A DNA stretch of 26,839 nt from a virus, in the IMG/VR virus record IMGVR_UViG_3300036407_000005, positions 1 through 26,839 of that record. One strand, written 5' to 3'. This document shows positions 12,567 through 20,728 of the stretch, piece after piece. Position 1 is the first letter of the stretch. The number at the start of each line of letters is the position of its first letter. The notes beneath the pieces are model-generated. The model saw only the letters and a list, made by a program, of their open reading frames with translations. It was not told where the DNA came from and made no database searches. A program made the position numbers and the translations under genes.

Positions 12567-13643
12567 TCAGACCGGGATGACTTTGGCGGTCAGCAGGTTG
12601 TAGGCCGTGCTGGCCTGCGCGTAGGCACCGTTGCCAGCCGGGCCGAACTGCCTGATCAGGGACATGTGGACGACGTGCGCGCCGGTCAGGACCGTGTCCG
12701 ACTCGCCGTGTACGACGCGGTGGATGTTGTCCAGCAGCACTCCGCTGGAGTTGACCGCGCCGAAGCTTTGGCCCAGCACGGTGCCGGTGGTGCCGTCGAG
12801 TCGCAGCGAGACGTCGTAGTGGGTGCCGACGCCCTGCGACCAGATCAGGGCGCCGTCGCAGTCGAGCTTGTACGGCCAGCCTGGGTCCGCGATGTTCAGC
12901 GTCGCGACGGTCAGGTTCGCCGTCGTGAGAGTGGTGTCGACGGTGCGGGTCGACGAGGTGAGCGGCACCGTGCCGTGCCACTGACTGTCGGACTTCCACA
13001 CCTCGACTTGCTGGTGGGTGCGGCAGTAGCGGGAGTCGCCGGGGTAGATGCCAGCGTCGGCGTGCGAGTCGCCGGCGAGCATGAGCCGCACGGCGCCGCG
13101 GATACCCGCTGCTTTGCGCAGGTCGGTGATGTTCGCTCCGGTGATCTGCGTGGCGTTCGCGGCCACCGCTACCTCAGCGAGCGGGATCGCACCGGTCGGC
13201 AGGCTCGGCAGTGTCGGCGATCCGGCCGGGGTACCGGTAACGCTCCACAGTCGAGTGCGGGTTTCGGCGTCGCCGATGGAGGCGTCGAGGACCTGAGCGA
13301 CGATCAGGTCCCGTCTTGGGTTGGTGGTCGACGAGGCGGCGAGGTCGATACGGGCGGTCGAACGCAGCGACGCGACATAAGGTCCTTGACCGGTGCGGCT
13401 GATGACTGCTTGGCCGAGGTAAGACCGTACGGCCATGCCGGGAGTCGGTGAGTCCGGCACGATCATCAGGTCCAGGTAGAGACCTCCGCCGTAGGCCGAG
13501 GGCAGCACGCCGTCCCGATAGCTCGTGAGCGGGTTGACCGCGCCCGACCCCGGCGCGAGGAACGCGCCGTCGTGGTAGCGCCCGTCCACGGCGTTGTTAC
13601 CGGCCTGCGTCCACGTGTCTTCAAAGGTGTAGTCGACGGCCAC
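12567..13643 (-). CDS. Minor tail protein, baseplate upper-protein type
   Basis: The protein has 358 residues; the GTG at 13643 follows a near-perfect ribosome site (AAGGAGGTG). Sequence features include LDLMIVPDSPTPGMAVRSYL (about 57-76), GPYVASLRSTARIDLAASST (86-105), RRDLIVAQVLD (109-119) and LPTGAIPLAEVAVAANATQI (148-167). This pattern of RRDLIVA with GxxPLAEV is one I know from actinophage tail-tip proteins that follow Dit. The C-terminal 150 residues are beta-rich (TTANLTVATLNIADPGW, GALIWSQGVGTHYDVSLRLD) and could be a carbohydrate-binding or structural sandwich. It probably builds the baseplate. Confidence 0.78.
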   Translation of the reverse strand: MAVDYTFEDTWTQAGNNAVDGRYHDGAFLAPGSGAVNPLTSYRDGVLPSAYGGGLYLDLMIVPDSPTPGMAVRSYLGQAVISRTGQGPYVASLRSTARIDLAASSTTNPRRDLIVAQVLDASIGDAETRTRLWSVTGTPAGSPTLPSLPTGAIPLAEVAVAANATQITGANITDLRKAAGIRGAVRLMLAGDSHADAGIYPGDSRYCRTHQQVEVWKSDSQWHGTVPLTSSTRTVDTTLTTANLTVATLNIADPGWPYKLDCDGALIWSQGVGTHYDVSLRLDGTTGTVLGQSFGAVNSSGVLLDNIHRVVHGESDTVLTGAHVVHMSLIRQFGPAGNGAYAQASTAYNLLTAKVIPV

Positions 13644-13679
13644 CAGCGGCCACCTCCTTCGGTGATGAGCAGGCCGTGG

Positions 13680-14561
13680 TCACCACTGCGCGGTGGACCA
13701 GTAGGCGGTGAGCAGTGCGGTGGCCGGCATGGAGTCCGCGGAGAACGCGACAAGGAGCTCGGAGCGCGCGGGCACCGTGAACCACCTGCTGCCGGCCGCG
13801 CGTGCGCGCCGGTCGGTGGTGCCGCCGAGCAGCACGGTGCGCCGCCGCGGGTTGGTGTCGATCTCGACCGTCGGCACGTTGCCTGCTGTGGTGGTGAGGG
13901 TGTCGTTATAGCGCAGCAGACCGTCGATCGTGGGCGCGGTGACACGGGGGTTGACCAGCGATTCCCCGTTTGCTGTCGATCCGCTGATGACGAACCGGAC
14001 AGGTGCGTCCGCGTAGCCGCTGTTCTTCAGCACCGCCGATCCCGTCGAGACGACCACGCCCCAGGACAGGCCCGCGGACGCTGTCCAGTCCAGACCGGCC
14101 GGCCACGGCAGGCCTCCGCTGGACTGCGGCGGCAGCACCGCCACGCTCGTCTCCAGCCCGTACTTGCGCGGATCGACCGCGCGCAGTTGCAACGTGAAGG
14201 CCAGGCCGCCGCCGCCGGGCTGGACGGTCACCAGCGGTGCCGCGTCGCGCCGTACCCACGCGGACAGCGGGCCGGTCTCCTCGATGCACCGCAGTTCCCA
14301 CAGCCGATCGGGATGCGCTGGGTCCAGGCACAAGCTGTTGAGCCGATGCTCGGCGGCACGCCGCAGTTCCCAGGTGGGCGCGAACACCCAGCCGCGCAGG
14401 CTGATGATGCGCGGACCGTCCGCGGTTTGCGGTGAGCCGGACCAGCCTTCGTCGGCGTCGATCACCCACTGGCAGCCGTCGACGAGCACGTCGTTGAACC
14501 ACACGCCGTCAAGCAGCCACTTGACGGGCATCGACACGCCCAGGTCCCACACGTCGGTCAC
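13680..14561 (-). CDS. Distal tail (Dit-like) minor tail protein
   Basis: The protein has 293 residues; the GTG at 14561 follows GGGGAGGTGAGC at the end of the tape measure gene. Features fit the Dit family: the belt-like N-terminus (VDGCQWVIDADEGWSGSP at 28-45, then RIISLRGWVFAPTWELRRAA at 51-70), WELRCIE with an arm-like turn, FTLQLRAVDPRKYG at about 122-135, and a C-terminal galectin-like beta sandwich (VRFVISGSTANGESLVNPRV, then VEIDTNPRRRTVLLGG). The DPRKY motif is a good marker of this protein group in actinophages. Dit forms the hexameric ring that joins the tail tube to the tip. Immediate position after the tape measure agrees. Confidence 0.85.
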   Translation of the reverse strand: MTDVWDLGVSMPVKWLLDGVWFNDVLVDGCQWVIDADEGWSGSPQTADGPRIISLRGWVFAPTWELRRAAEHRLNSLCLDPAHPDRLWELRCIEETGPLSAWVRRDAAPLVTVQPGGGGLAFTLQLRAVDPRKYGLETSVAVLPPQSSGGLPWPAGLDWTASAGLSWGVVVSTGSAVLKNSGYADAPVRFVISGSTANGESLVNPRVTAPTIDGLLRYNDTLTTTAGNVPTVEIDTNPRRRTVLLGGTTDRRARAAGSRWFTVPARSELLVAFSADSMPATALLTAYWSTAQW

Positions 14562-14568
14562 CGGCTGC

Positions 14569-17500
14569 TCACCTCCCCAGGCTGTGCAGCAGCCGGTTCT
14601 GGCTGGTGGTGATGATGCTGTCGGCGTCCGCGCCGCGGGCGTCGATGTTCTGCACGACGCTGAGCTGTTCGCGGCGGACGTTGGCGAGGCTGCTGATCGC
14701 CGCCCACTGCTCGCTGGTGAGCACCGGCTCGGGCGACCCGGTGCCGTTGTAGACGGTCGAGTAGCCGGGCGGCAGGTAGCCGCCGCTGTCGAAGGCCCAG
14801 TGCACGTGGTCGTGGTGATCGGCTTGTGTCGGTCCGTCGTAGGCGAAGGGCCTGCCGTGGAGCAGGTTGACGCCCGGTGTGTAGATCAGCTGGGTGGAGT
14901 TCGGGAAGACCTTCGCGATCCAGGCGTTGATGGCGCCCATCGGTCCGCCGATGTCGATCGCGCGGCCCTTGCCGTGGTAGCCGGGATCACCAGGGCGGAG
15001 CGCCGAGGTCAGGATCGCCGACGGGAACTGCGCGCTGATGATCTGCCACATCTGCTGCCAGCCCATCGGCGCGCCGCCGGCGCCGCCAGCTGCTGCGGCC
15101 GCGGCGTCGCTGGAGAACCCGAAGTGGCCCTTGAGCTTGGCCCAGAGCCAGTCGGCGCTGCTGGCGATGAGCTTGGCCGGTGCGCGGGACAGCATGTCTG
15201 CCCAGCCGGTTGAGCCGATGCTTGCCTTGATCGTCCCGATCGGGTCCTTCCACAGCCGGACGATGTTGTCCCCTACGCCGGATACCCAGCTGAGCAGGTT
15301 GCCGACGATGCCGCCGCCGGCGAACGCCGCTACCCCGCTGCCGCCGCCGGCTACCGTTCCGCGCCGTCCAGATGCCGCGTAGTTGGCGGCCAGGATGTTG
15401 CGGGGGCCGATCGCCGCGGTCAGTTCGGGCACCAGCACGGACTCGCCACGTGAGAGCAGCGCGGGCACCGTGTCGCGGCCGGGCGCGTAGCCCGGCACCA
15501 CGCCGCCACCGGCGAAGTTGACGGGGCTGGCGTACGGGAGTTCGGCGACGCCGACCATGCCAGCGACTTTGTTCCACACGAACCTGATGCCGTCGTTGTA
15601 GACGGTGTTGATCACGAAGTTGACTGGTCCGGACAGCTTGGACTTCAGCCCGTCCCAGACCCTGCCGATCCAGTCGACCGCGGACTGGAAGGCGGAGCCC
15701 ACCTGGTCCACGCCGGACTTCAAGGCGTCAAATACCGGCCGGACGATGTTCTCCTGCACCCAGCGCAAACCGGTGCCGAGGGCGTTCCACGCGGGCTGGA
15801 TGACCGAGTTCCACACCCAGCTGAACGCGTCGCCGAGCATCCGCAACCCGGTCTTGATCGCATCGAACGCGGGCATGATCGCGCTGTTCCACAACCACAT
15901 CGCCGCTGCGCCCAGCGCGTCGATCGTCGGCTTGATGACCGACGACCACACCCAGGCGGCGGCGTCGCCCATCGCACGGAAGTAGCCGATCACGAAGTCG
16001 ATTACCGGCCGCAGCACGCTCTGCCACAGCCACGTGAACGCTGCGCCGATAGCGTCGATGGTCGGCCGCAGCACGCTCTGCCACAGCCAGATGCCGATCG
16101 CGGCCCACATGCGGAAGTACGCGACGACGCCGGACACGACAGGCGTGATCACGTTCTGGTACAGCCAGGTGGCGACCGCGCCGATCGCGTCGAACGCGGG
16201 CGCGATCGCCGTCTGCCACAACCACATCGCGACACCGGCCAGTAGCCGGAATGCGATCACCGCGGGCGTGACGAACACCGTGATCAGGATGGCGGCGAGG
16301 GTGCGCACGGCGGTGTCGATGAACGCGAAGACGGGTTGGAGCACGTTGGACCACAGCCACATCGCGGCCGCGGCGATGGCCTCCCAGGCTGGAACGAAAG
16401 CGTTCTGCCACAGCCACACCGCGGCGTCGCCGACCCACCTGAGCGCGGCGACGATGCCGTCGAACGCGGGCCGCAGTACGTTGTCGTACACCCACGAGGC
16501 AGCTGTGCTGATCGCGTCCCACACCACGGCCCACAGATCCTGGAACCACGTGGTCTGGGTGGCGATCCAGACGATCGCGCCGACCAGTGCGGCGACGGCC
16601 GCGATGATCAGGCCGATCGGGTTGGCCGTGATGGCGAAGTTGAGCGCCCACTGCGCGGCGGCCCACGACCGGATGAACGCCACGATGCCCTGGATGATGT
16701 TGAAGCCGATCAGGGCGGCACGGAACGCGATGAACCCCGCCACCAAGGCAGGCAGCGCCGGGGCGAGCCAGGTGATCAGCTCGACCAGCGATGGCAGCAG
16801 CGTCGTCACCAACGGTGTCAACAGGGGAATCAGCGGCGCCACCGAAGCCACGACCGCGGTGAAGCCGGCCGCCACGCCCGGTAGGTACGGGGCCACCTGG
16901 ATGACCGCCGCGAAGACAGCACCGGCGACGGCCTGCAGGCCAGGCAGCAGTGCCTGCACCACGCCATGCACTGCGCCGAAGAACGCCCCCAGCGCCTGCG
17001 TACCCTGCGCGGACTGAGCCAGCGCGAGCAGTGAACCGGTGATCTGCACCAGCGTGTCCAAGACGCCGCCGCCCTCTTGCTGCGCCGAGCCGAGCACCGT
17101 GTTGATCAGGCCGAACACGTTGCCGAACAGAGCACCGAACTGGGCCAGCGTGTCCAAGCCGGTACGAATCCAGTCCTCGATCTGGCCGGTCGCGCGCGCG
17201 TTCGCGACGAACGCCGCCGCGCCAGCCGCTGCGCCGCCGAAACCGGAGGTCACATCATCGAGCACGAGCGCGCCGACCACGCCAAAGTCCCGAACGATCT
17301 GAAGCAGCGGCACGAACCCGTCCGCCAGGTCGCCGACCGTGCCACGGGCGGCCTGGAGGATGAGGTGGACATCGTCGACAGTGCGGCCCGTCGCGGCGAA
17401 CCCGGCAGCCTGCTCTCGCGCATAGCCGAACTCACTCGCGATCCCCGGCAGGTCGCGGCGCAGCAGCGGCAGGTACACCTTCGCGAGCGACTCGATTTCC

Positions 17501-18408
17501 CTGGCGGCGTTGTTGAACAGGCCCTGCTGCACGGCGTTGCGCAACCCGAGCAGTTCGGGCCGTAGTTCCCGCACCTCAATCAGCGACGCCCGCGCCGCCG
17601 GAGCGAGACCAGCCACCGCCTCGGCGAACTTCTCGCCGTCGCCCCAGTCCTTGAGTGCGTCGGCGACACCCGACAGGCCCAGCTTCAGCACGCCGGCGGC
17701 GACTCCGCCGGCGAGGAACACACCGGGCAGCACCGCGCCAGCGAGCGCTGCTTGCGCCACTGCCACCGAGAGGCCAGCCACGGCAGGGGTGGTCGAACCC
17801 AGCGCAGCCGCGGCTACCGCGGCCTTCACCATGGACACCCCGAACCGGGCGGCCGAGCGGGCGCCGTTGTCCAGCCGGGTGGTGTCGACGCGTTCCAGGG
17901 ACGCGCCGAGCCGCAGGATCGCCGACTCGCCGCGCTCGGCCGCCTCGGTCAGGACCTTGCTGCGGGCAGCGGCGTCGGCCTGCACCTGGTCCAGGCGCGC
18001 GGTCGTTCCGATCGTGACGCGTTGCGCGGCAGCGAGCCGACGCTGGCTCGCGGCCAGGACTTCTTCGGCGCGCGCCTTCTGCGCGTCGGTGGCGTTGCTC
18101 TTGGCGCGCACCGCCTGCAGCGCCGCCTCCGCGACGCGGACCTTGCCAGCGGCGTCAGCCTCCGCGTCACGGGCCTTGACCAGCTGCCCGGAAACCTTCT
18201 CGACCTCGGCCTGTACGCGCTTGAGCTGGTCGGACACAGAGGCGGCCAGGTCTTTGCCCGCACCGGCCGAGGCCTTGTCGAACTCCGTGGCCGCGGCCTT
18301 GCCCGCCTTGCGTCCCGCACCGGCGGCGTCCTGCACCACGCGGGTCGCGAAACCGCGCATCGACGGCAAGACATCGATCCACACCGCATCGGAGGCCTCA
18401 GCGACCAC
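14569..18408 (-). CDS. Tape measure protein with C-terminal metallopeptidase domain
   Basis: The protein has 1279 residues from a GTG at 18408 preceded by GGGGGTGGG; the frame extends upstream but overlaps the chaperone gene there. Order of regions: N-terminal DVLPSMRGFATRVVQDAAGA; long coiled coil (about 45-145); hydrophobic Ala/Gly/Val segments (about 180-250 and 480-620), probable membrane-inserting stretches; about 11 Trp-Pro repeats (640-905); GGGVVPGYAPGRDTVPALLS with RGESVLVP near 965; and a zinc peptidase of the LAS/M15 type near 1120-1215. The expected metal ligands are present: H1145 and D1152 (HGKGRAID) and H1203 (HVHW). By the usual 0.15 nm per residue the tail would be about 190 nm. 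The peptidase likely opens peptidoglycan during DNA entry; that is inference from the family. Confidence 0.95.
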   Translation of the reverse strand: MVAEASDAVWIDVLPSMRGFATRVVQDAAGAGRKAGKAAATEFDKASAGAGKDLAASVSDQLKRVQAEVEKVSGQLVKARDAEADAAGKVRVAEAALQAVRAKSNATDAQKARAEEVLAASQRRLAAAQRVTIGTTARLDQVQADAAARSKVLTEAAERGESAILRLGASLERVDTTRLDNGARSAARFGVSMVKAAVAAAALGSTTPAVAGLSVAVAQAALAGAVLPGVFLAGGVAAGVLKLGLSGVADALKDWGDGEKFAEAVAGLAPAARASLIEVRELRPELLGLRNAVQQGLFNNAAREIESLAKVYLPLLRRDLPGIASEFGYAREQAAGFAATGRTVDDVHLILQAARGTVGDLADGFVPLLQIVRDFGVVGALVLDDVTSGFGGAAAGAAAFVANARATGQIEDWIRTGLDTLAQFGALFGNVFGLINTVLGSAQQEGGGVLDTLVQITGSLLALAQSAQGTQALGAFFGAVHGVVQALLPGLQAVAGAVFAAVIQVAPYLPGVAAGFTAVVASVAPLIPLLTPLVTTLLPSLVELITWLAPALPALVAGFIAFRAALIGFNIIQGIVAFIRSWAAAQWALNFAITANPIGLIIAAVAALVGAIVWIATQTTWFQDLWAVVWDAISTAASWVYDNVLRPAFDGIVAALRWVGDAAVWLWQNAFVPAWEAIAAAAMWLWSNVLQPVFAFIDTAVRTLAAILITVFVTPAVIAFRLLAGVAMWLWQTAIAPAFDAIGAVATWLYQNVITPVVSGVVAYFRMWAAIGIWLWQSVLRPTIDAIGAAFTWLWQSVLRPVIDFVIGYFRAMGDAAAWVWSSVIKPTIDALGAAAMWLWNSAIMPAFDAIKTGLRMLGDAFSWVWNSVIQPAWNALGTGLRWVQENIVRPVFDALKSGVDQVGSAFQSAVDWIGRVWDGLKSKLSGPVNFVINTVYNDGIRFVWNKVAGMVGVAELPYASPVNFAGGGVVPGYAPGRDTVPALLSRGESVLVPELTAAIGPRNILAANYAASGRRGTVAGGGSGVAAFAGGGIVGNLLSWVSGVGDNIVRLWKDPIGTIKASIGSTGWADMLSRAPAKLIASSADWLWAKLKGHFGFSSDAAAAAAGGAGGAPMGWQQMWQIISAQFPSAILTSALRPGDPGYHGKGRAIDIGGPMGAINAWIAKVFPNSTQLIYTPGVNLLHGRPFAYDGPTQADHHDHVHWAFDSGGYLPPGYSTVYNGTGSPEPVLTSEQWAAISSLANVRREQLSVVQNIDARGADADSIITTSQNRLLHSLGR
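15690..16500 (-). repeat. Trp-Pro repeats within the tape measure gene
   Basis: About 11 copies of the motif W-[LV]-[WY]-x-[NSQ]-x-[LIV]-x-P-x-x-[DE] run from WVYDNVLRPAFD (near 16490) to WVQENIVRPVFD (near 15760). Examples are WLWQSVLRPTIDAIGA and WVWSSVIKPTIDALGA. Unit lengths alternate around 18-19 and 25-28 residues. DNA copies have diverged, but CACGCTCTGCCACAGCCA recurs almost exactly at 16015 and 16072, showing recent duplication. Confidence 0.8.
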
Positions 18409-18427
18409 TGCCCACCCCCGATGCGGT

Positions 18428-19116
18428 TCAGGCCTCGGGCTTGAGGCTGTCCAGGTAGGCCACGACGTCTTCGACCGAGGCGCCGCCGCGGTCGCCGACG
18501 CGGTCGCGGGGTTTGCCCGGCCGGGGCAGAGGTTTCGGGGCGCGGGTCTTGCCACCGGCCACCTTCACGGTGGCGGCGGTGTTCTCCCCGATCCGGTCGG
18601 CTGTGATCGCCAGCAGGTACTCGAGGTCGGTCCACGAGTGGCCCTTGAGGTGGCGGTCGCGTGCGTTGTTCGGGGGCAGGTGTTCGATCAGCACCCGCAG
18701 CTGGCGGAGCGACATCTCGCCACGCCAGTACTCGGCGACGGGGTTGCCGCCGTACTCGGCGATCAGCGCTGCTTCGGTCGCTTCCTCGGCGCCGGCGAGG
18801 AGGTCGACCGCCGAGTAGGGCGGCCCGTGCGCGCATCGGTGTCGACGAAGTCCGCCTGCGCCTTCTTCATCAGCAGGGCGATGAACGACGCGCGGCCGCC
18901 GAGCTCGCGGAACTTCTCGTACTGCTCGTCGCCCAGGACGAAGCGGCCCATCTCCACGTCGGAGGTGATCTCGCTGAGCTCGTCCTTCCACTCGTCCTCG
19001 GCCAACAGCGGATGCGGCATGGTGAACGTCTCGCCGCCGAAGGTGAAGACCACGTCGTCGCCGCCGGTGGCGTCGCGGTGCTGGGCGATGAGGGCGTCGA
19101 GGTCGTACTCGGACAC
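18428..19116 (-). CDS. Tail assembly chaperone, frameshifted long form (gpGT-like)
   Basis: The long product starts at the same GTG as the short form and changes to the -1 frame near 18820-18826, ending at 18428. The second frame has no start of its own but encodes a well-conserved segment (PYSAVDLLAGAEEATEAALI, then AEYWRGEMSLRQLRVLIEHL and WTDLEYLLAITADRI), followed by a basic Pro/Lys tail. The total is about 229 residues, typical of gpGT-type chaperones. These coat the tape measure protein and recruit tail tube subunits; neither form enters the virion. The frame relation is a -1 shift, as in lambda. The exact slip codon is not proven. The stop lies 20 bases before the tape measure start. 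Confidence 0.85.
18763..19116 (-). CDS. Tail assembly chaperone, short form (gpG-like)
   Basis: The protein has 117 residues from a GTG at 19116 preceded by AGGAGCACCACC. It has an acidic N-terminal half (DELSEITSDVEMGRFVLGDE) and a helix FRELGGRASFIALLMKKAQA at about 69-88, both common in actinophage tail chaperones. The last 25 residues (TGRPTRRSTSSPAPRKRPKQ) have low-complexity, out-of-frame-like composition, as expected downstream of the point where the ribosome normally shifts. The short form is usually made in large excess over the fused form. It sits between major tail protein and tape measure genes, the universal location of this pair. Confidence 0.87.
   Translation of the reverse strand: MSEYDLDALIAQHRDATGGDDVVFTFGGETFTMPHPLLAEDEWKDELSEITSDVEMGRFVLGDEQYEKFRELGGRASFIALLMKKAQADFVDTDARTGRPTRRSTSSPAPRKRPKQR
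18785..18826 (-). promoter_or_regulatory. Candidate -1 ribosomal frameshift signal
   Basis: On the mRNA strand, GGGCCGC (18826-18820) is read G-GGC-CGC in the zero frame; P-site slippage GGC to GGG would enter the second frame exactly at GPPYSAV. It departs from the classical XXXYYYZ pattern by one base. Four bases later a perfect seven-base stem, CTCGGCG (18815-18809) with CGCCGAG (18791-18785), could stall the ribosome. No other good slippery heptamer was seen between the conserved ends of the two frames. Confidence 0.5.
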
Positions 19117-19142
19117 GGTGGTGCTCCTGCTCTGGCGGGCGT

Positions 19143-19180
19143 GGCGGGCTGAGAAGGGGGCCGGACACGGAGAGCCCGCC
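19143..19180 (-). terminator. Stem-loop after the major tail protein gene
   Basis: GGCGGGCT (19143-19150) and AGCCCGCC (19173-19180) form a perfect eight-base stem around a 22-base loop in the 92-base gap before the chaperone gene. It may partly terminate transcription or protect the 3' end of the message for the abundant tail tube protein. There is no T-run. Confidence 0.45.
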
Positions 19181-19208
19181 AGGCCCCGCGCCGACCCCCG
19201 CTATCGGG

Positions 19209-19781
19209 TCAGGCGGGCAGGGCCCAGCCCTCCTTGAACATGCGGCGCACCGAGATCCCGTCCGGGCCCTGGTAGCAGGTGACCGTCACCTCGTAGCCGA
19301 TCAGGGTGTCGGACTTGTAGGTGATGTCGCCGCGCTCGGTGACCTCGGCGTAGGGGGCGAGGACGCGCCGGGCGTAGACGCCGTCGATGACGTCGATGCC
19401 GAAGGACCGCAGGTCCCGCTTGGGTCGGCCCTTCTCATCGAAGATCTGGATCGTGTCGGCGCCGGTGCCGCTGGTCGTGACGTCGTCCGCGTCGACCTTG
19501 TAGTAGAGGCTGATGGTGTTCCAGTTGGTCTCCCACAGAGTGGCCTGGAACGTGACCACGCTCTTGGTGATCTCCGTGCGGATCGGCGACGTCGACTGCC
19601 AGGGGATGAACTCCTGGCGGTCCTCGTCGCGGCCTTCGACGATGCCGTCGTCGGAGATGTAGCCGAGGTCGGCGTAGCCGACCGGCCAGGTTTCCATCCC
19701 GGTGGGCAGGGTCGTGCCGATCGCGGCGACGCGCAGCGCCCCGGTCACACCCAGCCGTGCCAGTTCGGCATTGAGCGCCAT
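19209..19781 (-). CDS. Major tail protein (tail tube)
   Basis: The protein has 190 residues; the ATG at 19781 follows GAGGAGAAACG. The sequence has the typical tube-protein pattern: N-terminal LGVTGALRVAAIGTTLPTGM (about 10-29), DLGYISDDGIVEGRDEDRQE (38-57), IPWQSTSPIRTEITKSVVTF (59-78), WETNWNTISLYYKV, and a C-terminal beta part (ITYKSDTLIGYEVTVTCYQG) ending in FKEGWALPA. The GYxSDDGI and WQ...VRTE-like motifs are common to actinophage tail tube proteins. It forms stacked hexamers around the tape measure. It lies between tail terminator and chaperone genes, and the flanking gaps of about 80-90 bases suggest separate control of its abundance. Confidence 0.9.
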   Translation of the reverse strand: MALNAELARLGVTGALRVAAIGTTLPTGMETWPVGYADLGYISDDGIVEGRDEDRQEFIPWQSTSPIRTEITKSVVTFQATLWETNWNTISLYYKVDADDVTTSGTGADTIQIFDEKGRPKRDLRSFGIDVIDGVYARRVLAPYAEVTERGDITYKSDTLIGYEVTVTCYQGPDGISVRRMFKEGWALPA

Positions 19782-19861
19782 CGTTTCTCCTCGCAGCACA
19801 ACAAGGCCCGCACGCTGGGCGTGGAGCCGGAATGGAACGGATGGTCAGGCGGGCTGGCAGG

Positions 19862-20266
19862 TCAGGCGGGGCGGGTGACGAGGGTCCACACCGCGCCGTA
19901 GCGGCGGACACGGTGGTTGAAGTCCGGCCTGCGGGTCGCCGCAGGTGCTAGGACCTGTGCCACACGGCCGTAGGCACCGGTGACGCCTTGGAGTTCGGGG
20001 GCGACCTCGGTCACCTGCAGCGCCAGGTCGAGAACGGACACCCTGTCGGGGCCGTAGAAGTCGACGTCGACGTCCATGCGGTAGACCAGCGACGGACCAC
20101 CCCAGGCAGGCAGATCCGCTCGTGCCGGCAACGAGTTCACCTGCACCACCGCCGGGGCGGTGTCGCTTTCGAACAGGGTGTCCAGGTCGGTGACGACCTC
20201 CACCGCGGGGAACCTGCCGGAGAGCCACTGCACGAGCAGCGACTCGATGTCCGGCGGGCTGGTCAC
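19862..20266 (-). CDS. Tail terminator
   Basis: The protein has 134 residues; the GTG at 20266 overlaps the upstream stop (GTGA). Sequence pattern: PPDIESLLVQWLSGRFPAVE (about 4-23), VVTDLDTLFE, APAVVQVNSLPA (38-49), YRMDVDVDFYGPDRVSVLDL (about 63-82) and a final strand region RRPDFNHRVRRYGAVWTLVT. This alternation of an N-terminal helix, strands with VDVDFYG, and a C-terminal strand is typical of lambda gpU-like or HK97-type tail terminators of actinophages. It caps the tail tube and docks it to the head. It directly precedes the tube gene in the operon, the usual order. Confidence 0.82.
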   Translation of the reverse strand: MTSPPDIESLLVQWLSGRFPAVEVVTDLDTLFESDTAPAVVQVNSLPARADLPAWGGPSLVYRMDVDVDFYGPDRVSVLDLALQVTEVAPELQGVTGAYGRVAQVLAPAATRRPDFNHRVRRYGAVWTLVTRPA

Positions 20267-20439
20267 GACGAAGGCGGGGTGGGCTGCGCGGCCTTCTTCT
20301 CCGCGGCCGGGGTGGCGTAGCGGGCGCGGCCGGTGCGCACGAGCTCGACGGCGTCGTCCAGCGGCACCTTCTCGCTCTTGCCCTGCTTGGAGTGGTCGGG
20401 GTGGAACACCCACTCGATCTGCACGTTGTTGTCCGCCAC
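20263..20439 (-). CDS. Small conserved head-tail region protein
   Basis: The protein has 58 residues from a GTG at 20439 with GAGGAG six bases upstream; a longer frame to 20475 would overlap the upstream gene and lacks a ribosome site. Its core, VQIEWVFHPDHSKQGKSEKV followed by LDDAVELVRTGRARYA, resembles short proteins found among head-tail connector genes of actinophages, where a strand, a loop and a short helix form a small domain. The tail (TPAAEKKAAQPTPPSS) is disordered-looking. Its stop overlaps the tail terminator start. Function unknown. Confidence 0.65.
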   Translation of the reverse strand: MADNNVQIEWVFHPDHSKQGKSEKVPLDDAVELVRTGRARYATPAAEKKAAQPTPPSS

Positions 20440-20449
20440 GGTGTTCTCC

Positions 20450-20728
20450 TCAGGTGGATCGGGCCGCGCGCCCAAGAAGACGTCGGCGTGGGACTTTCTC
20501 GGTGCCGAACTCGCCCTCGGCGTCGGTGGACACCACTCGCGAGTAGGAGCGGCCTTGAGGCCGGGTGCCGGACTCGGTGTGGATGTCGGCGTCGCCGTTC
20601 TCGGCGTCGTTCATGGCCTTGGCTCGCGCCGCGATCCGGGCGGCACGCCCGGCCAGTGCAGCCCGCACCTGCGGCATCTGCTGGATCTGCTCCCACGTTC
20701 GGCGCGAGAGCCTGAACCGCGCCGCCAT
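20450..20728 (-). CDS. HK97 gp10-like neck protein (short)
   Basis: The protein has 92 residues from the ATG at 20728, which overlaps the preceding stop (TGATG). It matches the small gp10-like neck proteins: helix TWEQIQQMPQVRAALAGRAA (about 11-30), RIAARAKAMN, then HTESGTRPQGRSYSRVVS and the end FGTEKVPRRRLLGRA. The GT-x-P-RR-x-LGRA ending is a useful marker in this group. At 92 residues it is shorter than HK97 gp10, but similar short forms are common in actinophages. It is expected to sit at the head-tail junction between stopper and tail terminator, which agrees with gene order. Confidence 0.75.
   Translation of the reverse strand: MAARFRLSRRTWEQIQQMPQVRAALAGRAARIAARAKAMNDAENGDADIHTESGTRPQGRSYSRVVSTDAEGEFGTEKVPRRRLLGRAARST

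Noticed and set aside
17510-19237. Long plus-strand open frame (575 codons) opposite tape measure and chaperones
   Set aside because: Ala/Ser/Arg-rich shadow of well-supported minus-strand genes; crosses several real gene boundaries.
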